Positions 1 through 8,420 of a stretch of DNA of 28,344 bases are shown piece by piece; the first letter of the stretch is position 1; each line of letters starts with the position of its first letter. Under the pieces are notes generated by a model that saw only the letters and a list, made by a program, of their open reading frames with translations, had not been told where the DNA came from and ran no database searches. The DNA lies in the NCBI GenBank assembly GCA_032718475.1, contig JAUCBJ010002406.1, positions 1-28,344 on the forward strand, read 5' to 3'. The position numbers and the translations under genes are program-made. This stretch comes from Nemertoderma westbladi (lineage: Eukaryota; Xenacoelomorpha; Nemertodermatida; Nemertodermatidae).

Positions 1-10
1 TATGAACTAA

Positions 11-837
11 TCCCATAAAGGTGGATTGCTTGATCTGGGATATAAAGTTAGCTTAGATAATTGGTACTGCAGTTTACGGCTATCGAGATTTCTTCTGTCC
101 CATAATACAGCAATGCGAGGAACTATCAGAGAGAACAGAGGTGTTCCTGAATTGTTGAAGAATAAATCTCTGGTTCCAATTTCATCCTCCTTTGCTCAGA
201 ATGAAAAAGGTATTGGACCAGTATTAATGATAACATTTTGTGACAAGAGGAGAATCTACTTCATTTCTACGATTGACAAAGCTGAAGACGTTGACAAGAA
301 GCGACATATTCCGAGATCAAGTTTCACAGAGAACGAATCTCAACGGCGATCCAAGGCGATTGACGAATATAACCATTCCATGGGGGGTGTGGATCTTACA
401 GACCAGATGATATCTGCCGTTAACATTAATAGAAAGTCCCACAAGTGGTTCAGGAAATTGGGAATCCATTACTTGGAACGACTGGTTCTCAACGCCTTTA
501 TATTATACAAAACTGAGAAAACTACAGTACTGATAATAAACGTTTGCGTTTTCCTGAATTTGTGGTTAATGTCGCCGAACACCTTACTGGAGTACCTTCC
601 ACATTTGTATCTAGAAAGAAACACGCAGCAGCGATGGACGATGTTCTGACAGTCCACTCTGTAATGAAAATCCCACCTACAGAGAAAGTCCAAAGGCCCC
701 AAAAACGCTGCCGAGTATGTTTCACCAAAGGGGTACGTAAAGTATCCAGATTTCAATGCCAAACCTGCACAGACAAGCCTGGTCTTTGTATTGGTAACTG
801 TTTCCAGCGTTATCATATTGATATAAATAAGGCATAG
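11..837 (+). pseudogene. piggyBac-type transposase, C-terminal remnant
   Basis: This is the C-terminal part of a piggyBac/PGBD-type transposase, a DDD-family enzyme that cuts and pastes DNA at TTAA sites. The frame starting near 26 shows the context of a catalytic aspartate (SLDNWY) and, further on, MGGVDLTDQM followed by HKWFRKLGIHYLE, a hallmark of the third-aspartate region. The frame is lost near 500-545 and the protein continues in another frame (544-837). There it ends in a cysteine-rich zinc-binding tail, with CRVC, CQTC, CIGNC and a final histidine, as in piggyBac proteins. An in-frame stop at 8-10 and the missing N-terminal half show that it is broken or cut by the window edge. It cannot encode an active transposase as it stands. 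The family call is firm; the closest PGBD subgroup is not determined. Confidence 0.9.
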
Positions 838-1074
838 TGTGGACTGTGTGTGAATAGTGGCAAGATCACTCGTTGTCTCAGTGTTATCTCAGTTGATAAT
901 ATATCATATTATTATCATATTATATGTTGGGATAGGCTCAGTTGGTTTATTATTATCTTAGCTTATTCTTGCTAGCTAATTCATATTATATTCAAGATAA
1001 TGCAATTTTCTCCTTAGTTTTTGATGTAATAACATGGGGTATTACTGTATCAGAGACATCGGAATGCGTTCCAG

Positions 1075-1217
1075 TATGTCATACAAGAGGACTGATATGC
1101 ATACCTAGTATATCATGCAAGAGAACTAATATACATACTAAGTATGTCATGCAAGGGCGCTGATATACATACTATGTATGTCATATAAGGGCGCTGCATG
1201 ACATACCTAGTATGTCA
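1075..1217 (+). repeat. 34-bp tandem repeat, 4 units plus a partial fifth
   Basis: Four units of exactly 34 bp start with TATGTCAT or TATATCAT at 1075, 1109, 1143 and 1177. A fifth begins at 1211 and fades after 7 bases. Each unit boundary forms a short inverted repeat such as CATACCTAGTATG or CATACTAAGTATG. The array lies between the transposase remnant and the proposed piggyBac right end, so the units may have been subterminal transposase-binding repeats; that function is inferred. Confidence 0.85.
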
Positions 1218-1533
1218 AACATTTGATGTCAACCAAAGGGCAATGGCCCAGAAAAATGTATCAAAATATGTTCCTTTTGGTTTACCATAGTTTCATGCAC
1301 TAAAGTATTATATAGGTTTTACTTAGTTCGAAAATAACACCTGTGAAAATATCAGGACTCTCGCAGGACACTTTATTTTTGAATCAGTATGCAAAGGGTT
1401 AAGAAACAAAATTTCAAAATTCTGTCAACCCAATTTTTGCGCAGAATATTCCTCTACATACAGTAATTCTGCAAACAGAACGAAAATCGGTTGAGTACAG
1501 TAGTTAAAATGTAGATAGAGAAAGTGTCCCAAA

Positions 1534-1590
1534 AGCGGCACAGCATTCTTAAAAATGCAGCTGCAATGCTAGCAGCATGCCGATCCTAGT
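1534..1590 (+). mobile_element. extreme 3'-end fragment of the copy A/B/C retrotransposon family
   Basis: This stretch matches the last ~55 bp of copies A (from 6824) and B (from 18063): GGCACAGCATTCTTAAAAAT, then the GCAGCTGC hairpin region, then GCATGCCGATCCTAG. It carries a 4-base insertion in the hairpin. It is a very short 5'-truncated insertion or a SINE sharing the same tail. No clear target duplication was found. Confidence 0.75.
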
Positions 1591-2469
1591 TAGTTGACGA
1601 CAGGTTGCAATTGTGACAAAAGTACCAAAATTAGTAGGCTTACTTGTGGGTGTTTGTGCAAAACAAAGCAAACAGTCAGCCGAAGCCGGGGCGACCCTAA
1701 GGCTCCTCTTTCGATAGCTGCTACATAACTCTACTTTAAAACATCTACGTACTAAAATAAAAAAAAACTCATAACATGTATCACCTGTAGCCATTATCAA
1801 GCTTCTTCTGTTCTTCTATACAAATCTCTTAAGCATTCTCCCACTCGACTCTCTATACTAAAATATAAAAGTAAACATATATAACATGTATATAAAAGTA
1901 AAAATACTTTAATTGATTAATTATAACTTATAATTAACTTAACAAACGTCACTCACATGAATAAACAAAAAAATATATCTCAAACAAAAGTAGCTTTACT
2001 TGAAAGGCTACTACTAAATAGTAAATAAGGCTTATGCTGTAGTAGATACAGTACCTACTGTACCAGGCGCAACTTCAAAGGATTCTAAACCATAATATGG
2101 GGGAAGGATTTCATAGAGTGGGGAAATACAGACTGGTCAGCGTCCATATAAAAATGGAACATATAAAAATAGAATCTACTACATGTATAAAAAATTGGAC
2201 TAATTTGAGCTAAAAATTTATTCACCACTATTATTATTAATTTTTTTAGTCTCGAATGGGCACGTTGAGGTTGAAGTACCGGTAAACGGCTATTTCACTT
2301 CCTGATATGTGGGGCGAGCCACGGAAGTAAGCGCGCTTAGCATAGGGCTGAGGCGTAGCCCTGATTTGCCTTGGAGAGGGGCAAACTTATGGAATTACAA
2401 AAAATGTGCCTTTTCATACACCATGTGATGGAATATACTGTAGTATCGTTATTCAGGTAGGACTACCAG
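1591..2469. other. AT-rich intergenic stretch, no gene recognised
   Basis: No coding region, RNA gene or clear element was recognised. The stretch has AT-rich low-complexity sequence (1860-2240) and a more GC-balanced patch at 2250-2400. Short ORFs here lack family features. Confidence 0.6.
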
Positions 2470-2497
2470 CCCCCCCCCCCCCCCCTCCCCCCTCCCC
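2470..2497 (+). repeat. poly-C tract
   Basis: A run of 16 C is followed by T-interrupted C runs and then an A-rich run. It is one of several long C or G homopolymers in this window (others at 5050, 7515 and 14301). A proline-rich ORF over it is an artefact. Confidence 0.95.
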
Positions 2498-2782
2498 AAC
2501 AAAAAAAAACATTTCTACAAATCTTAATGAGATTGAATGGAATTTGATTTTCACTCAACTTCTGGGTGGGTGGGTCAGAATTTTTCTTTTTGCTTTCATT
2601 TAGCTACGTAAGCATTTACGAAATGTGTCTCCGGTGATATCTCACCAGTTACATTGTAGTTATTCTTAAACCTTATACTGTACGGTAGTGATTTTTTGGT
2701 ATTGACAGAGAGCTGGCTATGCAAGGATTCCAAATACTGTATGTGAGACAATCTGAATTTCGTCGTAAAATAGCTGAGATAT

Positions 2783-2842
2783 GGGCGTTCGAAAGTTACA
2801 TGGCATTGTATTGGGCGTTCGAAAGTTACATGGCATTGCATC
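2783..2842 (+). repeat. 30-bp tandem duplication
   Basis: Two adjacent 30-bp units begin GGGCGTTCGAAAGTTACATG (2783 and 2813). A related unit, preceded by the same GATAGCTGAGATAT context, recurs at about 3306-3330. These are probably remnants of a dispersed repeat. Confidence 0.85.
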
Positions 2843-2907
2843 TGCGCGAGGCTATTATATTATTTTGTTACATTATTTCAACTTAACAGCGTTCTGGTGA
2901 ATTACTC

Positions 2908-2969
2908 GTAACGCTGCAATGTACTACTTTGCAGCGTTGCGGCTCATAGGACGGAACGCTGCAAAGTAA
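2908..2969. repeat. imperfect hairpin with ACTTTGCAGCGTT motifs
   Basis: AACGCTGCAA is followed within 8 bases by its near-complement TTTGCAGCGTT, and a third motif AACGCTGCAAAGTA lies downstream. The same ACTTTGCAGCGTT word forms the arm of the long hairpin at 25284-25402, suggesting remnants of one inverted-repeat element family. Confidence 0.5.
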
Positions 2970-3411
2970 TAAATGACAGGGAAACAACTTCAATTACCGT
3001 ATTCCAGAATGTATTATTTCTATTTATGTTAATGAGTGCTGCTTTATTATCCAGTTTGCAGTGAAGGGATTACATAGCTACTGTACTGTATGTAAATAAT
3101 TCGTGTACTATATAATCCATTATGTCGAGTCGAGACGTCAAATACTGTAGAAACACTTTAGAGAAAATGACCAAAGAGAAATGGCGACAGTGTTCAGCAA
3201 ACCTGAATGGAAATTCCCCTGGAGAGGGTTGAATTTTTATTGCATCCAGCCCCACCCCCCCTTATGTGCAATGGAAAGTTGTCGTTGCATTAGTTTTGAT
3301 GAGAGATAGCTGAGATATCGGCGTTCAAAAATTGCTTGCTTCCGCTACAACATGCAGGCCATTTATTCTATTTCATACATACACAAAAATTTTAGACATT
3401 ATTTACGTACA
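2970..3411. other. intergenic stretch, no gene recognised
   Basis: AT-rich DNA without a supported gene. It contains a short C tract near 3252-3260 and a diverged relative (about 3306-3330) of the 30-bp duplication at 2783. Confidence 0.5.
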
Positions 3412-3638
3412 GTATTTATGGGGTGTAAACGCTACGCCGACAACCGACAGCCGACAACCACTGCCGACAACAGCAAAAATTAAAATGTATAAACCTGAGT
3501 TCGTGGCTCTCGTTTATTGTTTTGGTTAGAATAACCTTACACTGTAACCTGTTCCTTTCCCTCAATTAATAATTAACATTAATTAGCTTTAATAATGGTT
3601 GTCGGCGTTACGCGTCGGCGTAGCCTTTACCGTATTTA
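3412..3638. mobile_element. 213-bp non-autonomous inverted-repeat element (MITE-like)
   Basis: The left end reads GTAAACGCTACGCCGAC followed by short CCGACAACC repeats. The right end is an inverted version that reads out as GGTAAAGGCTACGCCGAC on the other strand. The sequence GTATTTA flanks both sides (3412-3418 and 3632-3638), a plausible 7-bp target duplication around the element at 3419-3631. There is no coding capacity. The superfamily is unassigned. Confidence 0.65.
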
Positions 3639-4489
3639 ATACCGGTACTTAATATTGTGACATCGATACCCATTGTTTGTTCTACCATTCTGATTTGAAT
3701 TAGGCCTACTGTACTGTAGGGCCTATTGACCTAGGAGTAGGCCTACCGGTAGTGCTGTAGTGGCACCTACAGTATCACCTACCGCATTACTGCATTACAG
3801 GCTGATAGGTAGGCCTACCCTCTACACTGTACAGCTGTACCAGTACCGATAAAACTGCAAGACCTATTAACATAATCAAATATGAGAAATAAGTGGAAGA
3901 AGAAACGAATGCGAAGATTGAAAAGACAGCGGAGGAAGATGCGAAAATAATGGGTGAATGGGGAACCAGCAGTCCAGAGTTTAATACAGTAATAAACAAA
4001 ACACTGCCGGTTGTTACTCGTACCGGCGTACCGGTACTCACTGTGGCGGACTGGCGGAAGGCGGACTAGTTTTTATCCTAGCCTGCCGGTAGTTTTGGTC
4101 TGCTTGATGCAAACTTATAAGGAGGCAAAACTCTGAAACTGTATTACGGTATTAAATGTTATACCGGTACCTAGTTAGTACTGTAGGCCTAGTATGATTA
4201 CCTATAACTGTATAAATATAAACAATACTGCACTGCAATACTTCATTTCAATAATAATAATAGCGCCTAATTTGGCCAAACTGTGTGTTTCCGTGGTCCG
4301 ACTCTGGCCAGGTGGTGATTTTTTTTATCAACCCTTTGTTTACTGGGTAGTACAGTAGTATAGGCCTATCTGTTTGTGTTGTTGATTGATGAATTTCAGT
4401 TTGGTTCGGTCTGTTAAATTTTGTATTCTGTAATTTTGAGTATTGTGTTCGTTCATTTTACACTATCTTTGTCCACAGTTAAAATAGAT
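3639..4489. other. intergenic stretch rich in short palindromes, no gene
   Basis: The segment 3690-4200 is dense in TAGGCCTAC, TACCGGTA, CTGTAC and TACAGTA-type words. No coding region, RNA gene or bounded element was identified. Confidence 0.5.
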
Positions 4490-5049
4490 CGACATACCCA
4501 ATCAACTGATTTTTTCAACCTCATCACCTAGTACATAGTACAGTAGTATAATTTTAATCCGACTATTTCCAAACCCACTAGAATAACAGAAACTTCAGCC
4601 ACTCTTATTGATAATATTTTTGTTAACACTTTTTTTTAGCAAATTCTCTAAAATCTGGTATTCTGGTTGCTGAGATTACAGACCATCTACCAATCTTCTT
4701 ATTAAGCTCCTTATCTTTAAATTCGCCTCTTTCAAACAAAGATAAAAAATTAATATGTAAGCGTCAGTGTCTTCCGGATCAAAAGTGTACCATTATGAAA
4801 ATCTGGTGTACGAAATTAAATTAAATGAAATCAATGAATTTAAACGAAAATTAACTTAAAATTAAAACTTAAATTAAACATATTGGGAATCGTTATTGTT
4901 GGTGAAAATAAATGAGAATGACACTGATTGTTTGTATAAAACCTTTATATAAACCTATGGCAAGCTGTATAATGAGTCCTTTCCCATTAAACGCATTAAA
5001 ATATCCAACCCTAAAACCCCATGGATACCTGAAAATATACTACATAGTA
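4490..5049 (+). pseudogene. LINE remnant: endonuclease C-terminus and linker
   Basis: Translation in shifting frames gives pieces typical of the endonuclease end and following linker of CR1/L2/Jockey-like LINEs: TDFFNLIT, then NPTISKPTRITETSATLIDN, then SGILVAEITDHLPIF, and near the end YGKLYNESFP and TPWIPENIL. Stops lie near 4530 and 4547. A frameshift sits in the T run near 4630, and further stops lie between 4830 and 4950, so it is long dead. The segment stops at a 26-base poly-C tract; a downstream piece of the same type of protein resumes at 7541, after a poly-G tract. The clade is only tentative. Confidence 0.7.
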
Positions 5050-5075
5050 CCCCCCCCCCCCCCCCCCCCCCCCCC
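5050..5075 (+). repeat. poly-C tract (26 C)
   Basis: An uninterrupted run of 26 C lies exactly where the LINE remnant stops being recognisable. A 23-base poly-G run lies where the LINE resumes (7515-7537). Confidence 0.97.
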
Positions 5076-5185
5076 TTCAAATGTCTACAATTTCTACTGA
5101 AATTAAAATATTTTGATTTTATACAATATGGGTTGTTAAAATATGGGTAAACATGTGTTTTTTTGAAAAATTTCAAATTCCCGGT

Positions 5186-5201
5186 CGCCCTCTAGCGGCC
5201 A
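5186..5201 (-). promoter_or_regulatory. CTCF-like motif
   Basis: Read on the minus strand this is TGGCCGCTAGAGGGCG, close to the animal CTCF core consensus (CCAC/GC-TAG-A/G-GGGCG type). It sits in repeat-derived DNA, so it may be a chance or repeat-borne match; occupancy is unknown. Confidence 0.3.
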
Positions 5202-5305
5202 TTGAATGTAACAAGATTTGGGGTTAAAATGCTACTAGTCATTCAATTTTACAATTTTAGGTGAAATTGTCTGCAACCAATTTTTTTCGAATTACGGAGG
5301 TGAGC

Positions 5306-6888
5306 TCCACAAAAGTTAAGACCAATCGCGCCAGTGGCGTAGATGGTGTTCCCCCTGAGGTCTTTAAAATACCTGAGTGTTTAAAGCTCATCTATCCCAT
5401 CATAGTAGACATGTACCGAACAACAAGAAATGAAGTCCCAGAAGAAATGAAAACAAATAAGTTGGTGCCAGTTCCCAAGAAGGGCAACCTAACACTATAT
5501 GGTTCTTTTCGGGGAATCTCATTGGTCTCGATTGCTGCAAAGCTATACAATAGAATTATATTAAATCGTATCAGGGATCCCATTGAGACTGCTCCGTGGA
5601 AATCAGAATGGGTTCCGTAAAGGTCGTGGGACCATGGAGCCCATTTTGGCACTTAGAAGGATAAATTGAAGAGTTATCAAAAAAAAGAAAGGCAGGCATC
5701 TGGCTGTTATCTTTGTTGGCTTCTTCAAGGCCTTTGATTCAGTCTCTCGCTCACGTTATGTTCAGCATACTTTCATTTTATGGGATTACTGATGAAATTA
5801 TTGCAGCAATCAGATCAGTATACGATGGTTCGACAACATTTGTGTCTACTGTTGACGGTGACACAGAACCATTTGAAGTGTTATGGGGCGTCCTCCAGGG
5901 AGACACACTTGCACCATTCTTGTTCATAATTGTGGTTGACTATGTTCTACTCATGTCCTTAGATCTTCATAATGATGTTGTGGTGATGATAACTCCACCT
6001 ACTGGCTCCAGAAGTCGAGGAAATCCTGCCAAGTACCTAACTGATCTAGACTTTGCTGATGACTTAGGAGTACTCTCAGAATCACTAGAGGGAACCCAAC
6101 GGCTCCTCAGCTCATTAGAACATGCTGCTTCTAGTGTTGGTCTTTTTATTAACTCCAGAAAGACCAAAATTTTGACAGTTAACTTTGAAAGTTCTCAGTA
6201 AGTCTCTGATCGGATGAGCATAAGCTCAAAGGATAGTATGCTTGAGCATGTGGATGACTTCTGTTACCTGGGATCATGGATCCGGAAGTCAGGTGAGGAC
6301 CTTTGAATACGTAAGGGAAAGGCATGGGCTGGGCAGCCATGAATAGGCTTTTCAGGATTTGGAAGTCACCGAGAATTAATCGGAAACTTAAGGTCTGATT
6401 ATTTAGAGCAGCAGTAGTTCCAGTACTCCTCTATGGGAGTCCATGCTGGGCTCTAACTGATGAGGACACCAAATCTCTGGATGGCACATTCACAAGAATG
6501 CTACGCCGGGTTCATTGTGTCAAGTACAATACACACATCTCCAACCAGACACTATATAACATTGGAGGTGTCTCATTGGTTCCCCCAAGCTTGACACTAG
6601 AACAAAATCGCCTCCGCTTTGCAGGACATTGCTTTCGCCGTGAGGACCAGCCAGTGCATAATCTTGTACTTTGGCAGCCTCATGGAGTGAATAAGCATGG
6701 TGGACAGCCCATGACTTTCTTGATACGCATCTTAAAGGACACTGGCCTTGAAGATGCGGATGATCTAGCAAATGTCATGGGTGATAGGGAATTGTGGCGG
6801 TGCAATTTTGTCGATAAGCCGGCACAGCATTCTTAAAAATGCTGCTGCAATGCAGCATGCCGATCCTAGTAGTAGTCCACAAAAGTTA
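5306..6888 (+). mobile_element. non-LTR retrotransposon copy A, 5'-truncated, with 13-bp target duplication
   Basis: The element at 5319-6875 is nearly identical to the 3' half of copy B (16568-18120 or so), ending in the same hairpin and (TAG)3. The 13-bp sequence TCCACAAAAGTTA occurs immediately before (5306-5318) and after (6876-6888). This is the target-site duplication left by target-primed reverse transcription. The copy begins inside the reverse-transcriptase domain, so it is 5'-truncated. Confidence 0.93.
5319..6835 (+). pseudogene. reverse transcriptase fragment of copy A
   Basis: This is the reverse-transcriptase and C-terminal part of the non-LTR pol protein. Recognisable blocks in order are NKLVPVPKKGNLTLYGSFRG (the RT fingers region), the FVSTVDGDTEPFEVLWGVLQ block, the DLDFADDLG catalytic motif (an FADD version of YxDD), and the C-terminal LRFAGHCFRREDQP segment. 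Relative to copy B it has a 5-base insertion near 5430, a 2-base loss near 5588, a 1-base gain near 5665, and stop codons near 6200 and 6303. It is non-functional. The high nucleotide similarity to B indicates a fairly recent insertion. Confidence 0.9.
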
Positions 6889-7514
6889 TCGGTTACATTT
6901 TTTTAGTTTTGCCTTTTTTTGAAAATTAATTAATATTATTAATATTTGGCAAAATTTTAACAAATTTTTGGCGTTAATCTGAAAATTGGCTGTAAAAACA
7001 GAAATATAAAAATTCCAACCGATAACTTTTAAAGAACACCCAAAACCCTTTCGAATGAGCCAAAAATAAAGAAAATTGGTTAACAAATGGCGGAGGAGTA
7101 GTATTTTGAACAATGAAAAATGTCATTCCGAGATAATTGCCTTCAAAGTTTAAACCTTCCCGCCAAAAGTGGCTGTCTGTGGTCTGGTTGGTTAATCATT
7201 TCTGGCACGAAACGAGCTCATCACTGAGCTAAAACTTTCATTATGGGGGTTTTCGGGGTCGCTGATTTCATTTCCGATGTCAGATTTAAGGTTTGTTGGA
7301 ATATAATCTGTCTGTCTGTCGGTTGTCTTGTCTCTCTGCCTTGTCGAACCAGACGGCTTGTCTGTCTTGTATTTGACTGACAGACCATCATACAGAAAAA
7401 CAGCGATAACTCGAGAACTAAAAGAGGTTTCGCTAAGTGGTTTTCAGATTTGAAATCCTCATTAAATTATGCTATAGAGTAAATAAAAAAAACAGACATT
7501 TGAAATTTTTACCA
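6889..7514. other. non-coding segment inside the split LINE; dispersed repeat
   Basis: No gene is present. An inverted pair of AAAAGTTATCGGTT occurs at 6881-6894 and 7017-7030. The stretch 7085-7234 is clearly related, in the same orientation, to 10839-11004 in the ATPase intron, so it is a dispersed repeat. CTGT-rich microsatellite-like sequence lies at 7309-7385. Confidence 0.6.
7085..7234 (+). repeat. dispersed repeat, copy 1
   Basis: Shares GCGGAGGA, ATTCCGAGATAATTG, TTCAAAGTTTA and GAGCTAAAA blocks in the same order with 10839-11004. The family is unidentified. Confidence 0.8.
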
Positions 7515-7537
7515 GGGGGGGGGGGGGGGGGGGGGGG
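7515..7537 (+). repeat. poly-G tract (23 G)
   Basis: An uninterrupted run of 23 G, preceded by AGACATTTGAAATTTTT. The other end of the segment has the inverted arrangement: poly-C followed by TTCAAATGTCT. Confidence 0.97.
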
Positions 7538-7540
7538 TGG

Positions 7541-7866
7541 TACTTCGGCTTTAAATAAACGATCATTAGCTAATAGGGAACAATTTATTACCTACCGTAA
7601 TGCACTAAGAAACATTATTAGAAACGCAAAAGTTAATTATTTTCAAAATGCCCTTGACGGTAAAAAACAAACAATAAGACAATTATGGCAATCTATACAT
7701 TTGCTAATCAATCACATAATATCCAAAAATTCTGCTCACCGAATTATTGTTCACAATTCTCAATCTGAAACTGAGCCTCATAAAATAGCATCAACGTTTA
7801 ATAACTATTATCACAATGTTGGGAAAATTCTTGAATCAAAAATTCCAACTGTACCCCAATGCCCTT
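7541..7866 (+). pseudogene. LINE remnant: linker between endonuclease and RT
   Basis: An open frame of about 108 codons reads like the segment between the endonuclease and RT domains of CR1/L2/Jockey-type LINEs: YRNALRNIIRNAKVNYFQ, then LWQSIHLLINHIISK, then IASTFNNYYHNVGKILESKI. It is collinear with, and probably once continuous with, the remnant ending at 5049. The reverse-transcriptase domain that should follow is absent, so the copy is truncated near 7900. Confidence 0.7.
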
Positions 7867-8238
7867 AACAATATTTATCTTCACCCCCAAAACCTAACCG
7901 TCTTTGAAAAGGGCCATGGGATCATAATATCCTGTATCATTACCGGTCTAAATACTGCAGTTTAAAGTTGTGCATGAAGAAATACTCCGTAAGGGATCGG
8001 AAATATTTGCAAAAAGAAACTTATCTTTATAATTTTAATCATCCTATTGTCCCGTTTATCTTTGTATTTATTGGCTATTATTGAACATAAAATAACAACG
8101 ATTTCCAAAGCGCACCACATATTGATTGACAGTTAAGAAAATAAGAGGATTCAACTGTAACGATAATTGTTGCACACAATGAGCCAGTAAGGTAGTGACA
8201 ATGATGTTTAGATATTAAAACAAAGTATATTGCAAAGA
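7867..8238. other. intergenic; probable 3' UTR and poly(A) signal of the ATPase gene
   Basis: No coding sequence was recognised. On the minus strand AATAAA occurs at 8073-8068, about 350 nt downstream of the ATPase stop codon, a plausible polyadenylation signal. The boundary of the 3' UTR is inferred. Confidence 0.4.
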
Positions 8239-8403
8239 ATGGGAGGAGGAAAGTCTGTCGAGTCGACAGATATTCAACTTTCTATAGTTTACCACCTTCC
8301 TCTACCGACTACCAAGTTTAGGAAAGAAAAACAACAAATGGAAATGTTAAAAATTAAATTGGAGAAATCAAAGGCAACATTTCGTTTGGAGCAAAATAAT
8401 TAA
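8239..8403 (+). CDS. candidate 54-aa small protein with N-myristoylation-like start
   Basis: A short ORF starts at an ATG in good Kozak context (A at -3, G at +4) and ends with TAA at 8401-8403. The N-terminus MGGGKSVEST fits the MGxxxS/T pattern for N-myristoylation. Residues 27-51 form a strongly charged, probably helical stretch with alternating Lys and Glu (KFRKEKQQMEM and onward). It runs convergently with the ATPase gene and ends 17 bp short of that gene's stop codon, so it overlaps the presumed 3' UTR in antisense. I do not recognise a family. It could be a real small gene, a terminal exon, or chance; nothing but the ORF features supports it. Confidence 0.25.
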   Translation: MGGGKSVESTDIQLSIVYHLPLPTTKFRKEKQQMEMLKIKLEKSKATFRLEQNN

Positions 8404-8420
8404 TGAAACGAAGTGAAAGT

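Larger units (their letters stand above)
1..1402 (+). mobile_element. piggyBac element, 3' part with candidate right end
   Basis: The transposase remnant is followed by about 560 bp of non-coding DNA ending at 1396-1402 with GGG followed by TTAA. That is how a piggyBac right end abuts its TTAA target duplication. The non-coding part includes four tandem 34-bp units (1075-1210). The left end lies outside the window, so the terminal inverted repeat cannot be verified. The exact right boundary is inferred. Confidence 0.5.

Noticed and set aside
942-1163. 73-aa plus-strand ORF
   Set aside because: Low-complexity AT-rich reading through the 34-bp repeats of the piggyBac non-coding end.
1075-1217. 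CRISPR-like array
   Set aside because: The 34-bp units are contiguous, without spacers, and the DNA is eukaryotic.
2250-2400. A tRNA-derived SINE or tRNA gene in the GC-balanced patch
   Set aside because: No cloverleaf or convincing A and B box pair could be found by eye.
4912-5100. 62-aa ORF ending in polyproline
   Set aside because: It is a wrong-frame reading of the LINE remnant running into the poly-C tract.
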